Assembly: GCA_017408025.1 (NCBI GenBank)
Contig: JAFQVJ010000023.1
Span: forward strand, 24,953 to 88,952
Origin: Lachnospiraceae bacterium
Lineage (GTDB): Bacteria; Bacillota; Clostridia; Lachnospirales; Lachnospiraceae
Length of the DNA stretch: 64,000 bases
Direction: 5' to 3'
Shown here piece by piece: positions 55,113 to 63,481 of the stretch. Position 1 is the stretch's first letter; each line of letters starts with the position of its first letter. The notes beneath the pieces were generated by a model that was given only the letters and a program-made list of their open reading frames with translations, searched no databases and was not told the DNA's origin. Made by a program: the position numbers and the translations under genes.

Positions 55113-56823
55113 TCTGTGAGTAATATATTTCCTGATATGTCTGGCAAAGCTTCATTAGCTCTGCATGTGTTCCCACACCGACGACTTTTCCCTCATCTAG
55201 AACTATAATTTTGTCCGCATCTGCAACTGAAGTAATACGCTGTGCAATAATAAGCTTTGTGGTATCGCCAAGCTCCTCTCTGAATGCCTTACGGATAGAC
55301 GCATCTGTAGCTGTATCAACTGCACTTGTAGAATCGTCTAATATAATAATTTTCGGTTTCTTAAGCAATGCTCTGGCAATACATATTCTCTGCTTCTGTC
55401 CACCAGACAGATTTGCTCCGCCTCTGCCTATGTCACTGTCATAGCCGTCTTTAAAGCCTTGTATAAATGAATCTGCCTGTGCAATCTTCGCTACCTCCAC
55501 CAGTTCTTCATCAGTTGCATTATCATTTCCCCATCTTAGGTTTTCTGCTATTGTGCCTGAAAATAATGTATTTTTCTGCAATACCACAGCTATTCTGTCT
55601 CTTAGATTATTAAGTGCATAATCCTTGACATTTACACCATCTATAAGCACCTCGCCCTCATCCGCATCATAGAGACGAGGTATGAGAGACACAAGTGTTG
55701 TCTTGCCAGAACCAGTAGAACCTATAATGCCCACAAGCTCACCACTTTTTATATGTATATTTATATCATCAAGAACCTTTTCTTTATTGTTCTTAAAGTA
55801 TCTAAAGCTAACCGAACGGAACTCAATTTCACCGTTCTCAACCGTCTTTTCCTTACATTCAGCATTATCATCATTTAATTCTATACCTGCATTCATAACC
55901 TCAGCTATTCTTCTATGTGATGCAGCCGCACGTGTACCCTGAAGTACAATGTTGGCAACAAAGTTAAGCGCTGTTAAAACCTGTGAAAGATATGTGATAA
56001 ATGCCATAAGTGTTCCTATGCTCATATCTCCAATCATAATAGGCTTACCTGCAAACCACACAACTGCAAGCGTTGTAGCATTAACTGCCAATGCCGACAC
56101 AGGTTGCATAAACAACATAACCTTAAGGGCAGATGTACACTTTTCTACAAGCTCTTCGTTAGTCTTAGAAAACTTATTTATCTCATACTCTTCCCGCACA
56201 AATGACTTAATAACCCTTTCATTTGTAATAGTCTCTCCAACATTATTGTTTAGTCCGTCAATAGCCTTTTGCATCCTTGTATATCTAGGCGATGCTGTTT
56301 TTATAATGATAAAAATGGCAAGACCAAGAAATGGCACAACTACGAATATAATTGCTGCCAGCTTGGGATTCATGGAAAATGACATCACGAGAGCACCGAT
56401 TAGCATAATAGGACTTCTAAACATTCCTCTTAACAATGTCTGAGCAAAATTCTGTATCTGTGTTATATCGTTGGTTATACGTGTTATAAGTGAGCCCGTT
56501 GTAAAATCATCTATGTTTTCAAATGAAAACTTCTGCACCTTGCGAAATACATCAGCTCTCACACCTGATGCGAGACGTGCTGAGCCCCTCACTGCAAAAT
56601 TAGCTCCTAGAATACCAGTCGCCATCATCGCCACGGCAATAAGTGCCATGTAGATTCCATTTTCCACGACGAAATCTACATCTTTTACAGCAACACCCTT
56701 ATCTACAATATTTGCATTTATATACGGCAATATAAACTCACCACAAGCTTCGAGGATCATAAAAAAAGGTCCCAGCAAAAAGCTATACCAGTATCTTTTA
56801 ATATATTTTGAATATATTTTCAT
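55105..56823 (-). CDS. ABC exporter subunit with degenerate ATPase site
   Basis: A 572-residue half-transporter with six membrane helices (about 15-310) and an ATPase domain: Walker A GSTGSGKTTLVSL, signature NLSGGQKQRICIARA, Walker B IIILDDSTSAVD with Asp replacing the catalytic Glu, and IAQRITSV with Gln in place of the switch His. This identifies it as the degenerate subunit of a heterodimeric exporter with its downstream neighbour. ATG at 56823 is used; a GTG six bases earlier is equally close to AGGAG. Confidence 0.92.
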   Translation of the reverse strand: MKIYSKYIKRYWYSFLLGPFFMILEACGEFILPYINANIVDKGVAVKDVDFVVENGIYMALIAVAMMATGILGANFAVRGSARLASGVRADVFRKVQKFSFENIDDFTTGSLITRITNDITQIQNFAQTLLRGMFRSPIMLIGALVMSFSMNPKLAAIIFVVVPFLGLAIFIIIKTASPRYTRMQKAIDGLNNNVGETITNERVIKSFVREEYEINKFSKTNEELVEKCTSALKVMLFMQPVSALAVNATTLAVVWFAGKPIMIGDMSIGTLMAFITYLSQVLTALNFVANIVLQGTRAAASHRRIAEVMNAGIELNDDNAECKEKTVENGEIEFRSVSFRYFKNNKEKVLDDINIHIKSGELVGIIGSTGSGKTTLVSLIPRLYDADEGEVLIDGVNVKDYALNNLRDRIAVVLQKNTLFSGTIAENLRWGNDNATDEELVEVAKIAQADSFIQGFKDGYDSDIGRGGANLSGGQKQRICIARALLKKPKIIILDDSTSAVDTATDASIRKAFREELGDTTKLIIAQRITSVADADKIIVLDEGKVVGVGTHAELMKLCQTYQEIYYSQKS

Positions 56824-56906
56824 ATCCACGTTTCTCCTTTTAATCTATACGTCATCTTAGTTGGTTAGCAACCACCATATTCACTTTATATATATTTACA
56901 TCTATA

Positions 56907-58181
56907 CTACAAAATTCGTCTTATTGCCGTTATAGTACTACATGTAACCAATCTATTACATGTTATACCCCGTTTTGTAGATTGTGCTTCAACTATGTAA
57001 CCATTTCCTATGTATATAGCAACATGACCAGGATATACAACGATATCTCCCGCCTGAATATTTTCAAACGCCACCGGTTTTCCATAAGTTTTAAAGGATT
57101 GAGAATATCTAGGTGTATCAAATCCAAAATGTCCATACACAAGCTTAACAAATCCTGAGCAATCACATCCTTCTGTCAGGCTGTTTCCACCCCATACATA
57201 TGGATTTCCCACAAATTGAAGTGCATAGTCCACAAGCTCCTCGCCTGTTACGTCTGAAGTAAACTCAGGATTATAGCTTGAATCTGACAAATATCCAGAT
57301 GAGCCCAAGTCTGGATTATTCTGTTCGTCTCCCTTCTGTTCATCTTCCTTCTGTTCATTTTTCTTCTGCTCACGTTCTGCTGCTTCTCTCTCTGCTCTAA
57401 GTCTGGCAGCCTCCTCTGCTGCCTTTTGTTCAGCAATGATGCGCTCCTGTTCAGCCACAATAGCCTCATACTTGTCTATCTGTTCCTTGGCATCTGATAA
57501 TTGAGACGCATATGCATCCGCATCAGCTCCAAGCCCATCTATATACACTTCAAGATTTGCTTGTCTCAACTCATATTCTTCCTGTAATGCAAGCAATTCC
57601 TCCATATCCGTAGCCAGCTGAGTCTGCTTTGTTTCTACATCTACCGCAGCCTGCTTATATTCTTCCATCAATCTGCGATCTGCCTCGTATATGCTGTTGA
57701 CATACTCAACCTGACTCAAAACATCTGCAATACTGTTAGCTTCCAACAATATGGTAGTGATGGAATTAGCCATATTATTTTCATACATATATTGTATACG
57801 AAGCTTCATGGACTCATATGTCTCCGATTCTCTTGTCAACGCTTCAAGAAGGGCTGTATTTGCCTCCTCTATCTCCTCTTGCTTCTGTGTAATAGTATCA
57901 TTCAACTCACTCTGTACTGCCATGAGACCATCCATCTCTTTAGCTGCACTTTCCAAATCTTTAGCAATACTTGCCTGAAATTCCTCAATGTTTTCAATCT
58001 GGTCCTTTAACTTCTCTATATCTTCTTCTGCCTCATCTCGAATTCCCTCTGCAGTATCAGCATATATTTTTTCGTCTATATCGCCTTTTGAAAACTGTGC
58101 AATAAAAAAAGCAACAAACAAAATGCCTATCGCTTTAATGTATTTCTTTGCCTGAAATAATTTTCCACCAAATCGCCTCAT
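56907..58181 (-). CDS. NlpC/P60 peptidoglycan hydrolase with coiled-coil N-domain
   Basis: A 424-residue exported wall hydrolase. Signal segment at 15-33 (IKAIGILFVAFFIAQFS), a long coiled coil (about 45-260) of the PcsB/CwlO type, an Arg/Glu/Gln-rich linker (about 265-290, EQKKNEQKEDEQKGDEQ), and a C-terminal NlpC/P60 domain with catalytic Cys (EGCDCSGFVKLVYGHFG) and His (VYPGHVAIYIGNGYIVEA). It cleaves stem peptides (D,L-endopeptidase type). The coiled coil in relatives is controlled by FtsEX, which is absent here. The start at 58181 (MRRFGGKL) follows CGGAG with correct spacing; the frame to 58211 is not supported by a site. Confidence 0.9.
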   Translation of the reverse strand: MRRFGGKLFQAKKYIKAIGILFVAFFIAQFSKGDIDEKIYADTAEGIRDEAEEDIEKLKDQIENIEEFQASIAKDLESAAKEMDGLMAVQSELNDTITQKQEEIEEANTALLEALTRESETYESMKLRIQYMYENNMANSITTILLEANSIADVLSQVEYVNSIYEADRRLMEEYKQAAVDVETKQTQLATDMEELLALQEEYELRQANLEVYIDGLGADADAYASQLSDAKEQIDKYEAIVAEQERIIAEQKAAEEAARLRAEREAAEREQKKNEQKEDEQKGDEQNNPDLGSSGYLSDSSYNPEFTSDVTGEELVDYALQFVGNPYVWGGNSLTEGCDCSGFVKLVYGHFGFDTPRYSQSFKTYGKPVAFENIQAGDIVVYPGHVAIYIGNGYIVEAQSTKRGITCNRLVTCSTITAIRRIL

Positions 58182-58296
58182 TTTTTTCTCCGTATACACA
58201 TAAAACTTCATCTATTTACAATCCATAACTACCATATACTTATAGCTATATCTTATCATAATGCTTTTCGATGTACAATTACTTTATCAAAATAAA

Positions 58297-58339
58297 AACC
58301 ACCGCAGTTGCCTTTCGTATTATAAGGTCTGCGATGGTT
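58297..58339 (-). terminator. Terminator of the flotillin gene
   Basis: On the minus strand AACCATCGCAG pairs with CTGCGGTGGTT, 11 bp with one G-T pair, followed by TTTTATTTT. Confidence 0.85.
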
Positions 58340-58352
58340 CTTAATATTTTTT

Positions 58353-59897
58353 CTATTCAGTTACATTGATAGTGCTTGGATTTTCTGACTTCTTATCACC
58401 AACTACTACATTAACATCAGCTGAGTCTAAACCTGACACGTTAAGATTCTTATTAACCTTTGCATCATATGTATCTGCCTTGATTATCTCATTGATATCA
58501 ATACCTGTTGTCTCTTTTACAGACTCAATAGTCTTAGCGAGAACTGATGGTACATAGCCTCCCATAGATTCTACACCTGTTCCGGCACCACCGCCATCGA
58601 TAATAGTAACCTTATCGATAGACTCAAGTGGCTTAGCAATAGCTTCTGCCATCTCCGGCATCTTGTTGACAACCATCTCAAGAATAGCTGCTCTACCGTA
58701 CTTAGCCATAGCATCTGCCTTCTTCTCAAGTGCTTCAGCCTCAGCAATACCTTTTTCTCGTATAGCTTCAGCTTCCGCTCTACCAATAGCTGCGATACCT
58801 GCTGCCTCCTGCTCCTTAGCATATTTAAGTGCCTCCGCCTTAATCTTTTCAGACTCAGCTCTCTGTGTTTCCTCGTATTTCTTAGCTTCTGCTTCCTTCT
58901 GTCTCTTGAACAATTCAGCCTGTGCGCTCTGCTCTATTCTGTACTTCTCAGCCTCTGCCTGCTTCTTAATAGAAGCTGCAAGCTCCTGTTCCTTAACCTC
59001 TGCTTCCTTCGCCTTCAGTTCAACCTCACGCTCCTGCTTAGCGATATCTGCGTTAGTAGCTGTAATCTCTAAGATTTTACGCTGTTCCTCTTCCTGAATC
59101 TTGTATGCTGAAGCAGCCTCCGCTTTCTTTGCATCTGAGAGCTTCTGTAATTCAGCTTCTTTAATACTTAACTCGTTCTGCTTAATAGCAATCTCAGTCT
59201 TTGCATTAACCTCTGCATCATTTGCAAGCTTCTTCGCCTCTGCCTGTGCAATAGCGATATCTCTCTCAGCCTCAGCCTTAGCAATAGATGCTTCCTTCTG
59301 AATCTTAGACATATTATCCTGTCCAAGGGCATTGATTAACTCATTTTCATCGATAACTCGCTGAATGTTGCAAGAGATAATCTTTACACCGAGAGCATTC
59401 ATATCTCTCTGAGCCTTCTCCTGCACCTGATCACCGAACTTCTGTCTATTGTTACAGATTTCCTTCAGGTTGATTGTACCGATAATTTCACGCATGTTAC
59501 CCTGTAATGAATCTGTCAGTGCTTCGCGTATCTGAAGTTCATTCATATTAAGGAAGTTCTTCTGAGCAAGTAATATTCCTTCTTCACTATCAACATCCAA
59601 CGCAATCTTAGCGATAGCATCGACATCCACACCGATAAAATCAAGTGTAGGTATGTAGCCATTTGTCTTGATATCTACACTTATCTGCTTTGCGATAAGT
59701 ACATCCTTTCGCTCAAAGAATGGTATTCTTATGCCCGCTTTACCAATGAGTATTCTTGGTTTCTTTCTAAGACCCGAGATGATAAACATCTGATCTGATG
59801 GTGCTTTCTCATATCCCATAAGTAGGAATATAATTAACAGTACTGCAGCAATTACGCCTATAATAATTGCAGGGTTTGATGTAATAAAATCTAACAT
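58353..59897 (-). CDS. floT: Flotillin-like SPFH membrane scaffold protein
   Basis: A 514-residue flotillin of membrane microdomains. One N-terminal membrane segment (residues 9-30, PAIIIGVIAAVLLIIFLLMG), the SPFH/Band 7 domain (about 35-190), then a long Glu/Ala-rich coiled-coil region (200-430) with KEAEVKEQELAAS, AEAEAIREKGIAEAEALEKK, and a C-terminal Gly-rich tail (IIDGGGAGTGVESMGGY). In Bacillus the homologue YuaG/FloT is co-transcribed with the NfeD protein YuaF; no NfeD gene is adjacent here. It has a good promoter and its own terminator, hence a single-gene unit. Confidence 0.92.
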   Translation of the reverse strand: MLDFITSNPAIIIGVIAAVLLIIFLLMGYEKAPSDQMFIISGLRKKPRILIGKAGIRIPFFERKDVLIAKQISVDIKTNGYIPTLDFIGVDVDAIAKIALDVDSEEGILLAQKNFLNMNELQIREALTDSLQGNMREIIGTINLKEICNNRQKFGDQVQEKAQRDMNALGVKIISCNIQRVIDENELINALGQDNMSKIQKEASIAKAEAERDIAIAQAEAKKLANDAEVNAKTEIAIKQNELSIKEAELQKLSDAKKAEAASAYKIQEEEQRKILEITATNADIAKQEREVELKAKEAEVKEQELAASIKKQAEAEKYRIEQSAQAELFKRQKEAEAKKYEETQRAESEKIKAEALKYAKEQEAAGIAAIGRAEAEAIREKGIAEAEALEKKADAMAKYGRAAILEMVVNKMPEMAEAIAKPLESIDKVTIIDGGGAGTGVESMGGYVPSVLAKTIESVKETTGIDINEIIKADTYDAKVNKNLNVSGLDSADVNVVVGDKKSENPSTINVTE

Positions 59898-59931
59898 CCT
59901 TTCATCCTCCTTAGATAAAATTTATATAGAC

Positions 59932-59960
59932 ATTTTAAAGGTATTGTCGAATATTGTCAA
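59932..59960 (-). promoter_or_regulatory. Promoter of the flotillin gene
   Basis: On the minus strand -35 TTGACA (59960-59955), a 17-bp spacer, -10 TAAAAT (59937-59932). Within the spacer, TTCGACAATA partly repeats the -35 region. It looks sigma-A dependent and not like the sigma-W promoter used for the homologue in Bacillus. Confidence 0.72.
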
Positions 59961-60059
59961 ATAATAATATAGTATATTTATTTTTGTATTATACTTATTT
60001 ATGTACTTTAAAGCCCTTATACGTTGAATTAAATAAACATTTTACTTAAACAATGCAAC

Positions 60060-60100
60060 AATACCACCCTCTTATTACTATGAATAAACAGGGTGGTATT
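60060..60100. terminator. Hairpin after the PII-like gene
   Basis: AATACCACCCT and AGGGTGGTATT form a perfect 11-bp stem around a 19-nt loop, 33 nt after the PII-like stop codon. There is no T run on the minus-strand side, so it is more likely an mRNA 3' stabiliser or a weak terminator. Confidence 0.5.
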
Positions 60101-60133
60101 ATACATACACATGTTTTTTTAATTTTTTTAGTA

Positions 60134-60811
60134 CTAATCCTCCAGCAATCTTAGGCCCGCCGTATCAGTTACAGGAAGTGAAAATACAATTGATTTTGCC
60201 TTGCTTTCCAGCCCTGCCTTCTCTATAACCGCCTTCATTATATCATTCTTCTGTGCTGTCTTAGCCACTATAAGGACTATCTCCTTCTCAGCCGCCAGGG
60301 ACACACCCATAAACTTTTCTGCAAATTCCATACCTGTTCCCTTTGCATGAATTACAGTTCCACCATAAGCACCTGCCTCTCTTGCTGCACTCATTATTAA
60401 ATCTGTATATCCCTGCTCTGCTATGACAACAATCAATTCGTTGTTCGTATTCTTCAAGACTGATTCCTCCTCCTTCTGATAATCATTGCTTCCTATAAGA
60501 AACTGAAGTGGCTTCTTCCCACCGACACTGCTTAGAGGAACTATAAAAGCAATACCTCCTCCCGGTGCATCGATTTGAAGCTTCTTTTGTAGTTGCTTCT
60601 TTATATCCATCCAGGTATTTTCCTCAAGCACTGAAAGTGCAAGAGCCTTTTCATTTACATCAAGTCCAAAGTAGTCCAGCATTTCGTTGGTTGCTGTACC
60701 AACACCCAGCGTAAAAAACATTACATTTTGACCATTTTCTTTATATAACTCAAGATATTTTTTTACTATTTTTCTGTCGACAATCGTCGTCATTAAGTAC
60801 AATTTTCCCAT
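60134..60811 (-). CDS. Tandem PII-like protein, partner of DUF1538 protein
   Basis: A 225-residue soluble protein that looks like two ferredoxin-fold PII-type modules in tandem: residues 1-110 (KLYLMTTIVDRKIVKKYLEL, then QIDAPGGGIAFIVPLSSVGG) and 120-225 (LIVVIAEQGYTDLIMSAARE, AGAYGGTVIHAKGTG, EKEIVLIVAKTAQKNDIMKAV). The second module keeps the GGTVI-type nucleotide loop of PII proteins; the T-loop is short. PII proteins sense ATP/ADP and 2-oxoglutarate and gate transporters. It follows the DUF1538 gene by 33 nt, so gating of that protein is the natural inference. A strong GGAGG precedes the ATG. Confidence 0.8.
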   Translation of the reverse strand: MGKLYLMTTIVDRKIVKKYLELYKENGQNVMFFTLGVGTATNEMLDYFGLDVNEKALALSVLEENTWMDIKKQLQKKLQIDAPGGGIAFIVPLSSVGGKKPLQFLIGSNDYQKEEESVLKNTNNELIVVIAEQGYTDLIMSAAREAGAYGGTVIHAKGTGMEFAEKFMGVSLAAEKEIVLIVAKTAQKNDIMKAVIEKAGLESKAKSIVFSLPVTDTAGLRLLED

Positions 60812-60844
60812 ATTGACCTCCTGACTTTTATATTTTCTTCATAT

Positions 60845-62383
60845 TTACAACTCGATAATTTCCATATCTCCATAAGTATCCAGTGATATAGCACCATGCT
60901 GATACAATGTCTCCTTGCGAAGCTTCTTATCCTTGAACTTGAAGATTAATCCCATTATCTGAATAGTAATAAGTGGCGTCATGGCTACCATAGCTACAAT
61001 TCCAAATGCGTCAGTAATAATATTTCCCCCTAACGCTTCACATGCTCCCATTGCAAATGGTAACAAAAATGTTGCTGTCATAGGACCAGATGCCACTCCA
61101 CCAGAGTCAAAAGCAATCGCTGTGAATATCTTTGGTACAAAGAATGTCAATATCAATGCTATAAGATATCCTGGAACTAGGAGCCACAAAATTGATATTC
61201 CTGTAAGCACACGTAACATAGCAAGACCAACAGAGGCTGCCACACCTATAGATAAACTGTTTCTCATGGCCTTTGATGAAATAGCCCCTGATGTCATCTC
61301 CTCTACCTGCTTTGTAAGCACAAACACTGCCGGATCTGCCAAAACGATAAAATAACCAATGATAATACCTATTGGTACAATTATCCACGAATATGAGAGC
61401 CCTGCTATAGCCTGCCCTAAATAATTGCCTGCCGGCATAAATCCTACATTTACGCCTGTTAAGAAAAGAACAAGTCCTATATATGTATAAACCAGACCTA
61501 TTCCGATTTTAATCAGAGTTCGCTTGTTTATATCTCTTGTAACTAGCTGTAATATGCCAAAGAATACTATAATTGGCAAAAGTGATATAGCTATCTCACC
61601 TATATATGTAGGGAAGCCCTCCATAAATAATTTCCAAAGCTCCACTGTATCATTTACAACCACAATAGAATCTGACACATGCTCTGTCTGTCCCGGATTA
61701 TAGATCATACCAAGTATGAGTACTGCCAAAATCGGTCCTATGGAGCACATCGCTACCAGACCGAAGCTGTCATCCTCTGCATGCTTATCGCTTCGGATAG
61801 CGCATATACCTATACCGAATGCCATAATAAATGGAACAGTCATAGGTCCTGTTGTCACACCACCCGAGTCAAAAGCTATAGCTAAGAAGTCCTTTGGTAC
61901 AAAAAATGTTAATAAGAATATTATTGCATAGAAAAAAACCAAGAGATATGACAATGGTATACCAAACAGCATACGCAACATAGCAAATACAAGAAATACC
62001 GCCACGCCAACTGCCACCGCTACTATCAGCACTATATTAGGTACTGATGGAACCTGTTCTGCCAACACCTGCAAATCAGGTTCTGAAATGGTAATAACAA
62101 AACCAAGAATAAATCCTATAAAAATGACTATCCAAAGCTTCTTTGACCTTGTTATAATCGAACCTGCTCTCTCTCCCATAGGTGTCATAGATAATTCGAC
62201 ACCTACGTTAAAAAACAGCATTCCCAATATAAGAAGCACGGCTCCAACAAGGAATGTCATCAATATACTTGGTGGTATAGGTGTTATGGTAAAGCACAGC
62301 AATATTACGATGAGCAATATTGGTAAAACTGCTTTTAAGGTTTCAACCAATTTTTCTTTGAATTTTGAATTCAACGACCGCAA
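60845..62383 (-). CDS. DUF1538 polytopic membrane protein, likely transporter
   Basis: A 512-residue protein with about 12 membrane segments and clear internal duplication: AFDSGGVTTGPMTVPF near residue 210 and AFDSGGVASGPMTATF near 435, each followed by a DxFGxVAM segment (DSFGLVAMCSIGP, DAFGIVAMVAMTP). Such repeats suggest an inverted-repeat transporter or channel. The substrate is unknown. A start on TTG at 62383 is preferred: the promoter at 62418-62446 puts transcription start near 62411, only 4 nt before the ATG at 62407, and GGGGAG stands 8 nt before the TTG. It is co-transcribed with a PII-like gene. Confidence 0.82.
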   Translation of the reverse strand: MRSLNSKFKEKLVETLKAVLPILLIVILLCFTITPIPPSILMTFLVGAVLLILGMLFFNVGVELSMTPMGERAGSIITRSKKLWIVIFIGFILGFVITISEPDLQVLAEQVPSVPNIVLIVAVAVGVAVFLVFAMLRMLFGIPLSYLLVFFYAIIFLLTFFVPKDFLAIAFDSGGVTTGPMTVPFIMAFGIGICAIRSDKHAEDDSFGLVAMCSIGPILAVLILGMIYNPGQTEHVSDSIVVVNDTVELWKLFMEGFPTYIGEIAISLLPIIVFFGILQLVTRDINKRTLIKIGIGLVYTYIGLVLFLTGVNVGFMPAGNYLGQAIAGLSYSWIIVPIGIIIGYFIVLADPAVFVLTKQVEEMTSGAISSKAMRNSLSIGVAASVGLAMLRVLTGISILWLLVPGYLIALILTFFVPKIFTAIAFDSGGVASGPMTATFLLPFAMGACEALGGNIITDAFGIVAMVAMTPLITIQIMGLIFKFKDKKLRKETLYQHGAISLDTYGDMEIIEL

Positions 62384-62417
62384 TTTCCTCTCTCCCCTCA
62401 CATTCATTTTAGCTAAT

Positions 62418-62446
62418 ATCATAACAAAGCGAAAAAAATATTTCAA
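62418..62446 (-). promoter_or_regulatory. Promoter of the DUF1538/PII-like operon
   Basis: On the minus strand -35 TTGAAA (62446-62441), 17 bp, -10 TATGAT (62423-62418). It lies inside the 5' extension of the DUF1538 frame, which argues that those residues are not translated. Confidence 0.65.
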
Positions 62447-62491
62447 GAATATTCACAAAAAATACGCACAGTGTTTTAGTATAATTTATTA

Positions 62492-63397
62492 CTACTTTTT
62501 TAATATTTCATCGATATACTCTATATACCCCTTCCTCACAACTTCCCCACTATTGTCCTTATACCACTCATAGGCTTCTTTAAGTCCTTCCTCCATATGC
62601 TTTATAACAGACATCAGTTTTTCTTGCTTGGAAACATCAAGATAGTACTCGTAATTATAGAAACTAAAATAATTTCTCTGCTCTATATCATCAAAAACAC
62701 ATTCATATTCAGCTGGCTTTCCCATTACCTTATAACATAATTCTACCCAATCACGAACTGAGACAGTCTCTTTATTTCCTACATTAAAAATATGCTCATC
62801 TGGCTTCTTTTCAACAATTATATCCATAAATTTGCATAAATCATTTACATGAAAGAATTGAAGCTTCATTTCCCCGTTCTTTGGCAAATAAAACTTTCTA
62901 CCTCTCATAGCACATTCAAATACAAACGCCTCTCTATATACATTATTCATCTGTCCATAGAGATATGGTGGACGAAGAATATATGCATTTGGCACTCTTT
63001 CGTGCAATGCCTCCTCTGCCTCTATTTTATTTGTGCCATATTGGCCCCAGAATTTATTGGCGCCAAGTATAGTATTTTCTTTAAAAGGCTGTGGCTCATA
63101 CTCTGGATATACAGCACTTGAGCTTATCATAATATAATCATTAAAGCTTCCTAATGCGTCAAGCAGTGTATTTACGTCAGCTTTTGTATATGATGTAATA
63201 TCAAACACTATATCAAAATGATAATCACGTAATTTTTCTCCAATCAAATGTCTATCTGCTTCTATCAAAATCACACCATTGACCTGTTTCCTATTATTAC
63301 GATTAAGTACATATACATCATATCCTTTATTCACATAATACTGTGCCACATATCGACTTACGAAAACTGTACCACCAGTTACTAAAACCTTCTTCAT
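62492..63397 (-). CDS. NAD-dependent epimerase/dehydratase family protein
   Basis: A 301-residue extended short-chain dehydrogenase. The N-terminal nucleotide motif is VTGGTVFVSRYVA, in which the usual GGTGFIG is altered (third Gly is Ser), resembling the GGTxF(L/I)(G/S) subgroup. Ser in MISSSAVYPE aligns with the catalytic Ser, and YGTNKIEAEE supplies the Tyr-x3-Lys pair. Such proteins modify nucleotide sugars, or have lost the reaction and bind RNA or other partners. It stands alone, with TAGGAGG before the ATG and a terminator-preceded boundary upstream. The substrate is not predictable. Confidence 0.85.
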   Translation of the reverse strand: MKKVLVTGGTVFVSRYVAQYYVNKGYDVYVLNRNNRKQVNGVILIEADRHLIGEKLRDYHFDIVFDITSYTKADVNTLLDALGSFNDYIMISSSAVYPEYEPQPFKENTILGANKFWGQYGTNKIEAEEALHERVPNAYILRPPYLYGQMNNVYREAFVFECAMRGRKFYLPKNGEMKLQFFHVNDLCKFMDIIVEKKPDEHIFNVGNKETVSVRDWVELCYKVMGKPAEYECVFDDIEQRNYFSFYNYEYYLDVSKQEKLMSVIKHMEEGLKEAYEWYKDNSGEVVRKGYIEYIDEILKK

Positions 63398-63433
63398 ATA
63401 GACTGCCTCCTAAACTTCCACATAAAATATGAA

Positions 63434-63463
63434 AAGGCTTCTCATTGTTACATGAAAAGCCTT
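63434..63463 (-). terminator. Terminator of the GGGtGRT gene
   Basis: On the minus strand AAGGCTTTTCAT pairs with ATGAGAAGCCTT (one internal mismatch) around a GTAACA loop, followed by TTC. It begins about 18 nt after the stop codon. Confidence 0.75.
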
Positions 63464-63481
63464 AACATTCTTAATATTTAA

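Noticed and set aside
58663-59301. Plus-strand Ala/Ser-rich frames opposite flotillin
   Set aside because: These are the antisense of the Glu/Ala coiled coil; such long shadows are expected from its biased codons.
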